Shown here piece after piece: positions 10,601-20,176 of a DNA stretch of 64,000 nt. Where the stretch lies: the NCBI RefSeq assembly GCF_000234665.1, contig NC_018324.1:2674944-2738943 (forward strand), given 5' to 3'. The notes beneath the pieces are model-generated. The model ran no database searches, was not told the origin of the DNA, and was given only the letters and a program-made list of their open reading frames with translations. The translations under genes were made by a program, and so were the position numbers. The number at the start of each line of letters is the position of its first letter. Within the stretch, counting starts at the first letter, position 1. This DNA comes from Leishmania mexicana MHOM/GT/2001/U1103 (lineage: Eukaryota; Euglenozoa; Kinetoplastea; Trypanosomatida; Trypanosomatidae).

Positions 10601-11267
10601 GGGTTCGCGTGCGGGTGGCGTAGGTGAGTCGAACCGGTGTGCGCTGTGACGCGTGCCGGCGCAGCAGCTGCAAAGCCGCTGTGTCGTCCATGATTTCGAC
10701 CTGGTCACCGTTGGGCTTCTGTGGCATCGTGTACAGTACCAGCTTCATGCCGCTATTAGTCAGTTTACTGCTCAGCGTGTCCTCGACAGCCCGCGCCAGA
10801 CTTTCCAGTACAAACCTCGTCGGAATGATGAACATCTTCTCTTGGTAGCCCGGGTTGTTGCCGCGGGATGGGCAGGTGAACGGGGCGAAAACATGCAGCG
10901 TCACCAAGTCTTTGTCCACCGCGTACTCCGAAGACAGGAATTTGCCCAGCTTCCGAGGCGCGGAGGAGTTCCCAGAAATGGTGACCTCAAAGGTGAGAAC
11001 GTGAGTGGCCCGCTGCTGCTTCGCAGTTTTGAGCAGCTGCTGCACATCCGCATCTTTGCGCAGGACGACTTTTTCTCCCTTCTTCTCTGCCGCCCCAGCC
11101 GTCAACTTCGCCAGGCTAACCGCGAAGGTGAAGTCCAGGGAGTCGAGTCGAAGATCCTGCGACTGCACAAAGGCCCGCAGCTGCTCTTGGGTGGACACTC
11201 CATCTGGAAGGTCGCAGGAGCGCTGCATGCGTTCATCTCCACTGTGCACAACTAGCACGCACTTCAT
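7620..11267 (-). CDS. Large protein with four PB1-like (beta-grasp) modules
   Basis: A 1215-aa protein. The frame is open further upstream, but the ATG at 11267 starts exactly on a beta strand of the first module, and the upstream translation is Ser/Leu-rich UTR-like text. Four modules share a PB1-like pattern: two N-terminal strands, a helix, then an acidic [DG]-D-x-V-x-L-x-x-D-x-x-[VL] stretch, a helix and a closing strand (about 1-98, 120-217, 344-438, 640-731). They are separated by Ser/Pro/Ala-rich linkers (220-340, 440-635). The C-terminal third (about 745-1215) is helical with no recognised domain. PB1 domains mediate hetero- or homotypic assembly through acidic and basic faces, so a scaffold role is likely. 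The module call is by eye; a ubiquitin-like or DIX fold is possible. Confidence 0.7.
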   Translation of the reverse strand: MKCVLVVHSGDERMQRSCDLPDGVSTQEQLRAFVQSQDLRLDSLDFTFAVSLAKLTAGAAEKKGEKVVLRKDADVQQLLKTAKQQRATHVLTFEVTISGNSSAPRKLGKFLSSEYAVDKDLVTLHVFAPFTCPSRGNNPGYQEKMFIIPTRFVLESLARAVEDTLSSKLTNSGMKLVLYTMPQKPNGDQVEIMDDTAALQLLRRHASQRTPVRLTYATRTRTPKTSSGQMSRRASQQQFTALHPPSPPPPPSTEASSKPQPHLSSLSNLASEPSSKSSKEPPSQAPPEPKSTASSPRPSRKDPTPSSSAPPSSPPPAAEEASSAAESAPTPHRVFLRETAIPATKYEVRVQVRPVETEGSAAAAPLQEMSFVYTKEEVQLWRRFATECEASVGARTAKHVPVLSNDASVCLDSDSVLREWLALAKESQQPLRVRLSLRHPAPPPPANTDAPAALTPESSVADRDAAPAGSDAAASNTTESGSSPVGRKKLMRNRTLSSRSGSAMPSPDTAAPAASCLLPLHSGGTSDSSGAAQRDVSSSQQHSHTPLQDTSASSAPQKGLPTKVGAAPPSTHHAPLSPNAASSAGAECARDATAKASEEDSVEADAPPLVIRTAAGISSTSVTAACLPCVCEADSGDTSSVRFQVSARWGDEQQMMLFRLREGTALDDIRRAVLDAFFSGVAGADDVLPLTMEVRYVAAGQLLCLPLVDEAQLLDLRGGLLVDSAEIHVTAPATPPPPRRVEEASGNNSGTAQVAAVVLQLLADAVVQHLGPRPLVSSAEISDLVRTQLGKQAATDPFRGFLDGAVATPFDAPTPDADGTASWGAHVVPWLSSVLAGMQAPPPAAAEVAVEVASSLLRSLLCDKDFLLDQLAASVRLVGDSDESSETGAPGTTVRPSLAALWTDAGLETPKSSSRAEWNPFRAAYVGGTSGWKAAYAAAPAAMLDLIATGVMDGVWAFPRRRDAQADMVWQRSLAMAHRECCESINPTELERYFKSGDCPNGDGALEHRRIILSCVGALLAPPSASVSDYAEWLTQHFRGKVATVLYTNMIDYDSRSSLSVFHVTQMSWILLHPQLSLIGKTASSLTALQRLHAWALLATARVCQRLHVPFPPCPLLHIHKGSPVPFAGRALPAAVAAATDAETAMPKPGAFFRPPCGVAAADAPAAALLRPSPPSASASPVSAHQAAPRKVQYACKYNFDALHRPVQRGSDDAE

Positions 11268-13345
11268 CCTTCCTGGAAAAATGGATAAGCGTGTCTTTGC
11301 TGCGGAGCGTGTGGCGAGAAGGAGAGAGGAAGAGAGTGTGTGGGTGGAGGGGGCAGAGACGGAGACAGGGAGGATGCAAATGGATCCCTTCGGCGTGTGT
11401 TCAGCCTTGATGCTCTCGGCCACACGTTGAGTTCGCAAAGCGCGACACCGCAGTAACGGGGAGAGAAGGGAAGAGAGGAGGAGGGGGGGACCGGCGGCGG
11501 CGGCGGTGCGCTGTCCTCTCGTGTACCGGTCCAGGACAACAGAGATATGAGGGGGTCTTTCGTGGAATCGTGATCGGGGAGCCGTTGAGTCGGGCGAGAG
11601 TGGGCAGGCGACGGACACGAGCACGAATGCGCAGCGCAGACGCGAAGAGACGCAGGCGAGACGAGAGAGAGACAAACGGTACAGGAGAGAGAAGGGGGCA
11701 GGGAGGCACATATCGAGGAGTACATCCACGCCGATCGCCGCAGAGAGCGAGAGCGGAAGATGCCGTGAGAGGAGAAGGAGCAACAAAAAAATATGTAAGA
11801 ATGAAACAACAACGGGGCAACAGCATTCCCCCGCTGCCTCCGTCGTCCCTCTTCTCCCCTCTCTCTCAGCAGCACCACGTCAGGTGGCGCCAGTAGAAAA
11901 CCTTGAACATCCAAGGAGGTGTCCCCCGTTGAGAGGCAGGCTCTTCGCAACCAACGAAGTCCCTCGGATGCAGAATACGAATGAATAATGTGACTCCTTT
12001 AAACAAGATGCATTGAACACGGCCGCCACGTATCCACTTGTGGAAGAAAGATCTACCAATAACTGAGGAAAAGGTGTGCCACACAGTCAAGCGCACGAAC
12101 GCCTGAATGCGAGTTGACTGGCCACCAGCTGAAAGTACGGCTGACGCGTTGGAGAGTCTGCTCATCCCCCCCCCCAAGACAGCCGTTTCAAACTGGCGTT
12201 TGGCGTTGGCAGCCCACGATATCGATAGTGGCCCCACTCCTCCTCTTCGCTCCTCGTGCTTTGCTGTTGTCGACTCAGCGGGGATGACCTCACCCTCTGA
12301 GTGTACCTACAGTTTGAGTGAGGGTCGGGGGATGACGATGGACAGGTGAGGAAGTGGTAGAGAAGGACCAGTTCGGTGAGACAGAGAACAGCGATGTACC
12401 GCGGATGCACAGCGCCACACACCAACGCACACAACCAAACATTAGCATGAATGGGGAGGGATGAGGAGGAGGGGTGAGTAGACGGATAGAGATTCAACAC
12501 AGAAACAGACAGACACACCAACACACAGACACACACCCAAGGGAAGGGGCCCCGACAAGCACATGCGTTGTCCAGAAAGAACGCGGAAAACAGAAATAAG
12601 TCCATGCACATCAAGGAGGGAGAGAGAAAAAGAGCCTGCACCGTCGACTTCCATCGTACGCGCTCGCCAACAGACGCACGCTCTCCCTCTCATCACCACA
12701 TTCCCACACCGCCATCCATCCATCCCGGTCCACCTCCTCTCTCCTCGACAGCGTGCCAAACGGCACAGAAGGTTGCCAGAAAAGACGACGAGAACGAGGC
12801 GGTGCTTCACAGAATTGTCTGGAAGCGCACCACGCCTCTCGTGAAACGATCCAGCAACAGAAGCCCAACGCCGTGACACGTTGGCACATCCGCCCTACCG
12901 CGGGAGGGCGGTGGGTGGAGCAATGCAGAGGGAGAAGAGGTTTGCAGGCCGCGCCGCTGGACAAGGCCGTTGATGAGGAGGAAGTGGTGGTAGGAGGTGG
13001 TGCACTGAGGAGAAGAGGAACGACACAGGAGCGTGGCCCTCACGGGGCATCGGAGAGTTTGAGTCGCGGGCGGGCTGCGCCTTTCACCCTCTCGCTCATC
13101 CGAACGCTCTCCTGCGCGTCCAAGTAGCTTGCGGGAAGCACACAACAAGACAGTAAAATGAACAAGGAATACCAAGCGCCACCCTCCCCTCTGCGTCGCC
13201 TCCGACGACCACGAGAGCGAGAGGATGGTGGGACAAAAAAAGAAGAAGAATACACGACGACCAAAACAAGCGAGAGGCGACGCTACGCAGCGGCTGCAGC
13301 CGCGCGCAGTGTTGTCTCTGTGTGTGTGTGTATATGTATACTCTG
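11268..13345. other. Intergenic spacer between the TMTC-like and PB1-repeat genes
   Basis: No gene is recognised in 2.1 kb. Next to the PB1-repeat gene start lies a plus-strand purine-rich tract (about 11455-11495) and GGC repeats at about 11503-11515, consistent with a minus-strand polypyrimidine and splice signal. The part 11890-12340 is less repetitive, holds C10 at about 12167-12176, and could be a degenerate retroposon in the upstream region. TG/CA and GA tracts continue to 13345, with a TG repeat near 13317-13335 just past the TMTC stop. Confidence 0.5.
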
Positions 13346-16072
13346 TTAAACAACCAAAAATGAGATATCACTCGAGCAAGACGCCATGGACACGATACGC
13401 TGCAGCGTGTGCTGCTGTGTGGCATTGAGTGTCGTCGCCATCTTGAGCTCGCGCCGCACCGTGCGCATGTCAGCCAGGCGCTCCTGATGGAAGAGCGGAA
13501 ACCCATTCTCGACGGACTGCAGATGATGTTTGAACGTGCTGCCGACCGTCTTACGAACGTAAGCGTCGTTCATCAGCGTGTGGATGTGGCAGTACTGCCG
13601 CACGGTAATGTCCAAGATCATGAGCAGCACCTCGTTCCGCTCTGGCGTGTCCACCGCAGTATAGTTGATGTAGTGCTCGAGCACGCTGCCTGTTGCATCG
13701 CCAACGGTGAGGTACTGCGTCATGCGGTGAGGTACGGTGGGGAGGTTGTACTTCGGCTCCGACAGAACCTGATGCCAGTCGGTGCCGCAAGCACGAAAGC
13801 GCTCCGCTAAGGCGACTGCCCGCTGGGCTGCCTCCTGCGGCGCGAGAGGGCCGCCCTTCCTCGACGCCTTGGAGCTGCTAGAGTCGACATCATCGGCATC
13901 ACCATCTTCCTTGTCCGCCGCGATCTCCGACTCGACCATGTCACCCGCGTTTTGTGGCTCACACAGCAACGTGGACTGCTCGTACCAGTAGAGCGCGTTG
14001 CAGTAGGTGACATCACCAGAATCCCGCTTCACCTCATCCGAGATCCAGTACAGCTTCGAATTGTTCCAGTGGGTCATGGCCTTGTCAAAGAGCTGCTGCG
14101 CGAGACAAGGCTTCTTGTACATCTGCAAAGCGATGACGCCCGCCTGGCGGAGGTGCGTCGCCTTCTGCGACTCCAACCGCATCAGCGAGGCGTAGTCGAC
14201 GAGCTTCTCTACCTCTGTCATATTGGGAAAGAGAGCGCGGTTCACCTTCTCGTACGAGTCAAGGCACGTGTTGAAGGCGAACGGGTCCTCCATGCACCGG
14301 CGGAGGTAGATGTGCGCCTTCCTCATGTTTTGGTTATTGTTAACCTCGTTCACTGCCATGTAGTAGTAGCCATCGCGCAGCTTCGAGTCTAGCTCGACCG
14401 AACGCTTGGCCAGCTCGACAACTTCGGTGGTGAGGCCCCGCTCGCGACTTGAGATAAGCGCCGCTAGCTGCGAGTAGGCCTTGCCGCTGTTCGGGCAGGT
14501 CCGCACCGCGGAGCGGAACAGGCGCTCGTCGGTCAGCCAGTCCTCGTTGCGCCGGTGGGAGAAGATACCCCAGCCAACGCACAGCAGCAGCAGCCCGTAG
14601 AAGTAGCGAGACATGACCCCCTTGCGAAGCCCCGGGGCGCCCACGATGAAGGTGATGAGCAGCACCGCACCGATGGACGGCACGTACAGACAGCGCTCCG
14701 CGATGAAGGTGCCAACGGCGATGAAGAGGTGGCTGACCGGGGCGTACGAAATCGCCATCCAGAGGAACCCGGCGAGGCCCACGAGCGCCACGCGAGAACG
14801 GGACGCGAGCGTTCCGTACAGGAGGCCCAGCAGTGTGATCAAAGCAGCGCCGGTGACCATCATGAAGTACGGCACGCGATGGTCGCGCATGTCGTACATG
14901 TGCGGGATGCAGTTGAAGCTGTACTCACAGCACAGTGACGTGGGGAAGAAGAGCAGCTCCAAGTTCTTCACCTGAATCACCCACCGAATGCTGAGCCAGT
15001 GAAAGAGGCCTTTCGGCACAAAGTACTGCGGGTTTTCGGTTTGGCGCAGCAGGGGGTTCTTCTGCAGGTCAATACGCCCAATGAACCGCCGGCGGAAGGC
15101 TATGTAGCCGACCAGCTCCAGCACCGCCACGGCAATAACGAGCAAGGAGCGCCGCCCCTGGCACCGTCCACAGGCGTACATGACGCACGCGTGAACGCCA
15201 TAGATAGCGGTGAACGTGATGGCACTGTCTTTGCAGAGAATGCTGATGATGAGGGCGTAGGCCGCGAAGAGGATGTAGCGAGTTGTAAAGATGCGCTGCT
15301 GCGAGCTCGTCTGCTGCTTGCGCCTCCTGTAAACTTGCTTTGCGGCTGCGGAGGCAGTTGAAAACGCCTTGGTCTTTGCAGGTGCAGCCGAGACGGCTGC
15401 CGTCACTGAGGCCGTGTCGGCAGTCTCATCGACTTGGTTCAGATACCAGTGCGTGCAGAAGAATCCGATAAGCCCAAAGAAGCAGTAGAGCAGCTCACAC
15501 CGGCCCACGATGGACGTGACGGCGTCGACGTGAACGGGGTGCACGAGGAACAGCAGAGCCGCCATGAAGGGCACCGCATAAACCGGAGAGGTCAGCACAG
15601 CCGTGAAGGACAGCGCCTTGGCATTCTCGACGGCGAGCACGGCGCCGGGCACCACGACGTAGACGTACAAGCGAGCGAGGTAAAACACGAGGCACACGTT
15701 GAGGTACGCAATTGTGTAGTTGAAGCTGTGGAGGAAGGCGGGGCTGTGGTGGTAGCCCATCAACCAGTGTTGGATGCGAAAGGTGAGCACGGTGATGGGA
15801 CGGTACGACCCGTTCGACTCGAAGCGGTCCAGTTCCTTGCCCCAGAAGTCATTGTAGAAGATGGAGCCGAGCGATTTCTTGTTTGCCCACGCGTCAGCAT
15901 TCCTGCCAATGGCGAGGTGGTCATCGAACGTGAGGTCACCGTGGATGCCGTTGCGGAAGAGGGCCGCGGCTATGAGCAGCAGCAACGAGTGGATTTGTAC
16001 GTCAGCGGGGTAGACGAGCCGCCAGCAAACGCGTCCAGCGGACGGCAGTGGCTTGCCCCCTCCCTCTGGCAT
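13346..16072 (-). CDS. TMTC-like protein O-mannosyltransferase (multipass GT-C fold with TPR repeats)
   Basis: A 908-aa protein with ATG at 16072 just before the first membrane segment; the open frame upstream is UTR-like. The N-terminal half has many hydrophobic helices. Family signatures are in order: the luminal acidic motif TFDDHLAIGRNAD (D50, D51), SYRPITVLTFR at about 89-99, HPVHVDAVTSIVGR at 178-191, a KDSAIT loop, the DUF1736-type segment with LLFFPTSLC, and AERCLYVPSIG in a late helix. TPR-like repeats follow from LFRSAVRTCPNSGKAY onward. In animals TMTC1-4 add O-linked mannose to cadherins from dolichyl-phosphate mannose in the ER. The acceptor here is unknown, as trypanosomatids have no classical cadherins. 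Family placement is strong; activity is inferred. Confidence 0.85.
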   Translation of the reverse strand: MPEGGGKPLPSAGRVCWRLVYPADVQIHSLLLLIAAALFRNGIHGDLTFDDHLAIGRNADAWANKKSLGSIFYNDFWGKELDRFESNGSYRPITVLTFRIQHWLMGYHHSPAFLHSFNYTIAYLNVCLVFYLARLYVYVVVPGAVLAVENAKALSFTAVLTSPVYAVPFMAALLFLVHPVHVDAVTSIVGRCELLYCFFGLIGFFCTHWYLNQVDETADTASVTAAVSAAPAKTKAFSTASAAAKQVYRRRKQQTSSQQRIFTTRYILFAAYALIISILCKDSAITFTAIYGVHACVMYACGRCQGRRSLLVIAVAVLELVGYIAFRRRFIGRIDLQKNPLLRQTENPQYFVPKGLFHWLSIRWVIQVKNLELLFFPTSLCCEYSFNCIPHMYDMRDHRVPYFMMVTGAALITLLGLLYGTLASRSRVALVGLAGFLWMAISYAPVSHLFIAVGTFIAERCLYVPSIGAVLLITFIVGAPGLRKGVMSRYFYGLLLLCVGWGIFSHRRNEDWLTDERLFRSAVRTCPNSGKAYSQLAALISSRERGLTTEVVELAKRSVELDSKLRDGYYYMAVNEVNNNQNMRKAHIYLRRCMEDPFAFNTCLDSYEKVNRALFPNMTEVEKLVDYASLMRLESQKATHLRQAGVIALQMYKKPCLAQQLFDKAMTHWNNSKLYWISDEVKRDSGDVTYCNALYWYEQSTLLCEPQNAGDMVESEIAADKEDGDADDVDSSSSKASRKGGPLAPQEAAQRAVALAERFRACGTDWHQVLSEPKYNLPTVPHRMTQYLTVGDATGSVLEHYINYTAVDTPERNEVLLMILDITVRQYCHIHTLMNDAYVRKTVGSTFKHHLQSVENGFPLFHQERLADMRTVRRELKMATTLNATQQHTLQRIVSMASCSSDISFLVV

Positions 16073-17758
16073 CGCTGTGAGAATGCGAGTACCCGAGGAT
16101 GTAATAGGTGTGCTCGTGGCCTCAGCGCCTTCGCGAGGTAGTGTGTGGGGCGAGGTGCTGCGCGTGAGAGAAGAGTGCGGGTACGCCTTGCCAGAGGGAA
16201 GAAGACACCAGAAAAGGTAGGAGGAATGGACCACAAAGACCACCACTTTTGCGGTGTTCCATGAAAAGCGGCTGACAGTGCAGGACGTAATGCGGGACGG
16301 TGGGCAGACAGTCGCGGTGAGGGTGTGTGCGATGGGAGGTGAGGTTCGTGCACGCAGAGGAGACGTCGAACCGAGGAAAGACGGAATCAGAGAGACATGC
16401 ACGCGTGAAAGCAGTAAAACGGAGAATCGGACGCAGGGTCGAACTTTGTAAAGGAGACGAAGCGCAGAGCACACTCACCAGGCAAGCACGTGTATGCGTC
16501 TGTGCGGACGCCGTGTGTTCACGGGTCTGCCCCAGAAATCAAAGAATGGGAACGGTTGCACGCCAACAGTTGCGTTTCTCATGTTCATGGACATGGGTGT
16601 GAGCGTGTGTGCATGTATCTGTAAAACGCCGATGCGTTCTCTCCTGATCACGCGCGTTGCTGGCTGCATCACTCCCAGACATCATTGAGCTTTGTGAGCA
16701 CAGGACGTTATGAGACATGCGAGATGCAGCAGCGCATGTGGGGAAGGGAGAAGTAGGTGGGCACTCTCTGCGCAACACACTGTGTGGATTTCGTTTTCGA
16801 GTGCGCCCCTTCAGCAGTGATAAGTCGCTCTGAGCCCCTCCCCCACGTCGTAGGCGCTTGGCGCTGTCACCGCCAGAGGGGATCCGGCATTGGCAGGGAA
16901 AAGGAGAAGGGTTGCTGCACGGCTTTGCCACAAAGAGTGGGTGAGCGTCTCTGATGCCACGCTGAGGTGACCCACCACTAACCCTCTCCCTCCTCCTTGG
17001 TCATCAGGGTTTGCGCAACAGAGAAGCAAACAACAAGAGCATGCGAGGTGAAAACACACGGATAGGGAAGAAAGGGCACCGAAGACATCCACACAGCGGT
17101 GCCGATGGCGGCTTCCTCTTGATGCACCCTCATCGGTGCCTCGCTATCTCCTGCGTCGTGTGCTGTTGCTGCGCCTTTCTCTGCCTACGCGTCGAGCACA
17201 AACAGTCCCACTTCCACGCGGTGAGACCGGAAGGCACAGAGTGGGGTGGGGTGATAGCGGATAGATCAGTCGCAAACCACAAGAACAAAGGTGAGACGAG
17301 TGCGCTGTGCCATGGAGCGTCCCTTCACCTCCTCTGTCCTCTACACCTGATGCTAATTCTCTATGCATACACGCCTGCTGAAGCGGCGTGTCCTTCTATG
17401 CAGCACGCGTCCCCAACGGACGAGGACGTGCTTGGGCGAGTTTTAGAGAAATGGAAGGCTGCCCGGCGGGTCAGGGCAGTGGCACTTCCCACGCGTCCGG
17501 TTTTTACCTGGCGCGCTTCTCTGTCTATTCTACATAGTGGAGGGTGGTGCCCCTCACCCCCCACTCATGTACACCTGTGGCGATGTGGCAGTGAACACCG
17601 AATGCCGCATCACAGCAGCCGCCTGCGTGACACCCATGCGGTAGCCCGTCCCCCTCCTAAGCAAACACGCGCGTACGCACCTTCACCAGAGCGTCGAGCA
17701 CAGGACAGGAGTCTTTCATGCTTGTGCGGGCAAACCCCATGCTTGGATCGTTGCTGCG
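16073..17758. other. Intergenic spacer between WD40/coiled-coil and TMTC-like genes
   Basis: No gene is recognised. The part right after the WD40 gene stop (17400-17758) is complex rather than simple repeat and could be a 3'-UTR retroposon remnant. The 252-aa plus-strand frame at 17011-17769 has no domain and is on the strand opposite to every neighbour. The minus-strand splice signal of the TMTC gene should lie in the plus-strand purine-rich stretches above 16072. Confidence 0.5.
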
Positions 17759-20176
17759 TCACGTCATAGCGGCCTTCAGCCCATGGGAGAGGGACTGAAA
17801 CCACAACTGCTCATCTCGCAGTCGCTTCTCCACTGACAACTCAAGTCGGTACATCGCCTCCTCTACTACCCCAACTAAAGCAACAGCGTGCTCTGTGAGA
17901 GAAGCGCGGTGGCACTTCTTGAAGGTCACAATCGCCGCACTCACGTCGTCAACAAGCGTCCCAACATCGTCAGCGAGGTCATTCTGAGTGCGCAGAACTC
18001 GCTGCAGTACCTCCTTGGCGGCCGCCTGCCGTTCCTCGAACGCCCGCAGCGACACCCTCGCCACATCCGCCTCGTTCAGGAGCGTCTCCACCTTGGCAGA
18101 GAGCTCGGCGATGACGCCCTGCGACTCATGCAGCCTCGACTCCATCTCAAACATGGACGAGACATCAGACACTTTCACCTCGGCCGCCCTCTTGGCGGTT
18201 AGCAGTGACCGCTTCAGCTGCTCCACTTGCTCATCAGAGGCTTCCAGTAGCTGCTGCGTACGTGCGTGCTGGGAGGTGAGAGACGCCACCTCGCGCTGCG
18301 CCTCGCTCAGCTGGGCCTTTAACTCCCGGTTCTCCTCCATCTTGTCACGCAGCGCTGCCTGTGCGTCCTGCAGCTCCACTGCGATGGGGTCTTCGGTAGC
18401 CGCTGCAACTCCCTTGTGGACAGCATCGCTGTCGCGGCGCTCGCTTACCTGTGCCAACTCGAACTGAAGCTCGTCCACGCGCACACGAAGCAGCATCACT
18501 TCCTCTTCAACGTCCTCAAGTGACGTGAGGCATGTCGCTTCGGAGCTGCACGCGTTCAAGGCGCGCAGCAACGCCTCCACCTCGCGTGAGACACGTCCCT
18601 GCTCCTCATACCACGTGACATAAGCCTCCATCAACGACGGGAGATCTCTAGTGCAGTCACTGCCCTCGGGATCCCATCTGCGGTGTGCAGCACGAAGTCG
18701 TCGCAAGGTATCACACATGGCATGAATCGCATCGAGGACGTCCCTGTTATCGCCGGCGCCGCTCGCATCTTGCCAAATGAGCTGCAGTGCCGTCGGCATA
18801 GCCTCCTCAGCCCCCGCGTCAGCATCCTTGGCATCACCGAGCAGCAGGCGACGAAGTGTCCGCGCCATTGATCGCCAGAAGACTTGGTATGCGTGCAGGA
18901 GAGCCTCATTGTGGTGCTGCGCACGCGTCTCCTCTCGCGTCCTCGCCTGCGTGCCGTTGGGGTCTGATAGCGATTGAGTGACCTGCAGAAGGCTCGGTTC
19001 GCCGGTTGCGCCGTCGATACCCCAGAGCGCTGTGCGCACGTGGGCTGCGCCGGCCTGCCATGCCACGAGGCCGCTATCTGGAAACACGAAAGAGCCGCAG
19101 AGCGCCGCAGTGCCGGCGTCCCACACATTCACCTTAGCTGAGTCCGCAGCGCAGCTCCACACGCACGTGCCCAGAGACATACTCATGAGGCCAGTCACGC
19201 GCGACGTGTGGCCGCGTAAAAGCTGAGCGCTGTGCAACAGGGGGGGAGAAGCGCCGCCGGGGCAATTAGAGAGGGGGAAGACCAGTAACTGCCCCGTTGT
19301 GAGTCCCACCCACAACTGGCTGCGACAGAGCAGTGCACACGTCGGAGCGCCGTACCGGTCGCAGTCCCAGGACAGAGACCCGTACATCGCCGTCACATCC
19401 TTTGCGGAAGCCACATCCCAGAAGTCGACATTGCCGGTGTCGCTGACCGTGACAAGCACATCCAGCACGGAATCATGCAGCACGGCCTCGATACGGCCTT
19501 CCACTCTGAACAGCCCAGTTGCATCCACCTCGCAATCCTTGTCAGCGGCAGCAGAGCCAACGCTGTCGAACTGCTCGGCAGAGCTGACGACAACGACGCG
19601 AATCACCTCCGTGAAAGCCCCGTCGTGACAGCACAGAACGAGGTTCTGAGCAGCACCATTGGTGACAGTGGCAGCGCAGACATGCATGTCGAGGTGCACC
19701 TCCTGATATGGTTGCGCGGCGATCTCCCGCAGCGGCGAGTCATGGCAATGGTTGGCTGGCATTTGAACAAATGCCAGCGTGCCGCGTGTTGTGACGATGC
19801 ACAGGTCACGCCGAGAACTTCCGGCGACGCACGCATGACGGCTAAGCGAGTACAGCGAGTAGACACGATCCTCTCGAGTCACACCGTCTGCCGTGCCCTT
19901 CTGGGCGTCACAGCGAAACACGACTGCGTAGGCCGGAGACGCGGTAGACAGTGGCGCAACAGAGGTGCCGTGGATACTCAGGGGAGGACACGCCTGCCGC
20001 TGCTGCTGCTCTATGGCGGCGGCTAACGCGTCAGGTGCGTAGTACAACACCTCTTGGGCATCCTCTGATGTCACCCAGACGCCACCAAAGTCGTCCGCGT
20101 AGACGGCGCCGCCTCGAATCTCCGCAGGCAGCCGCACTCGACCTTTCTGAGTGCATTCAAGGTTGCCAAAGAGCAT
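17759..20176 (-). CDS. Beta-propeller (WD40-like) plus coiled-coil protein
   Basis: An 805-aa protein. The first true ATG is at 20176 (the frame runs six codons further to a TTG). Residues 1-420 are beta-rich with propeller character: a WD-type strand end FWD at 252-254 and a clear GH...WD repeat with LRGH at 320-323 and VWD at 351-353. Residues of about 430-540 are helical. From about 560 to 730 there are long heptad-rich coiled coils (VEEEVMLLRVRVDELQFEL and similar), then a final helical tail. Propeller-plus-coiled-coil layouts are common in axonemal, intraflagellar and centriolar proteins, but nothing here identifies a specific one. Conserved-hypothetical gene; architecture fairly sure, function unknown. 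Confidence 0.75.
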   Translation of the reverse strand: MLFGNLECTQKGRVRLPAEIRGGAVYADDFGGVWVTSEDAQEVLYYAPDALAAAIEQQQRQACPPLSIHGTSVAPLSTASPAYAVVFRCDAQKGTADGVTREDRVYSLYSLSRHACVAGSSRRDLCIVTTRGTLAFVQMPANHCHDSPLREIAAQPYQEVHLDMHVCAATVTNGAAQNLVLCCHDGAFTEVIRVVVVSSAEQFDSVGSAAADKDCEVDATGLFRVEGRIEAVLHDSVLDVLVTVSDTGNVDFWDVASAKDVTAMYGSLSWDCDRYGAPTCALLCRSQLWVGLTTGQLLVFPLSNCPGGASPPLLHSAQLLRGHTSRVTGLMSMSLGTCVWSCAADSAKVNVWDAGTAALCGSFVFPDSGLVAWQAGAAHVRTALWGIDGATGEPSLLQVTQSLSDPNGTQARTREETRAQHHNEALLHAYQVFWRSMARTLRRLLLGDAKDADAGAEEAMPTALQLIWQDASGAGDNRDVLDAIHAMCDTLRRLRAAHRRWDPEGSDCTRDLPSLMEAYVTWYEEQGRVSREVEALLRALNACSSEATCLTSLEDVEEEVMLLRVRVDELQFELAQVSERRDSDAVHKGVAAATEDPIAVELQDAQAALRDKMEENRELKAQLSEAQREVASLTSQHARTQQLLEASDEQVEQLKRSLLTAKRAAEVKVSDVSSMFEMESRLHESQGVIAELSAKVETLLNEADVARVSLRAFEERQAAAKEVLQRVLRTQNDLADDVGTLVDDVSAAIVTFKKCHRASLTEHAVALVGVVEEAMYRLELSVEKRLRDEQLWFQSLSHGLKAAMT

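Noticed and set aside
11264..11950. 228-aa minus-strand frame and N-terminal extension of the PB1-repeat gene
   Set aside because: Leu/Ser/Pro/Arg-rich text typical of pyrimidine-rich 5' flanks; the conserved module starts exactly at the ATG at 11267.
11866..12237. 123-aa minus-strand frame that looked non-repetitive
   Set aside because: Starts at GTG, lacks a domain, and its codon texture is unlike the neighbours; kept only as part of the spacer description.
15434..16141. 235-aa plus-strand frame opposite the TMTC-like gene
   Set aside because: Shadow of a well-supported minus-strand gene; no domain.
17011..17769. 252-aa plus-strand open frame
   Set aside because: No domain, Cys/His-rich spurious text, wrong strand for the cluster, overlaps the WD40 gene stop.
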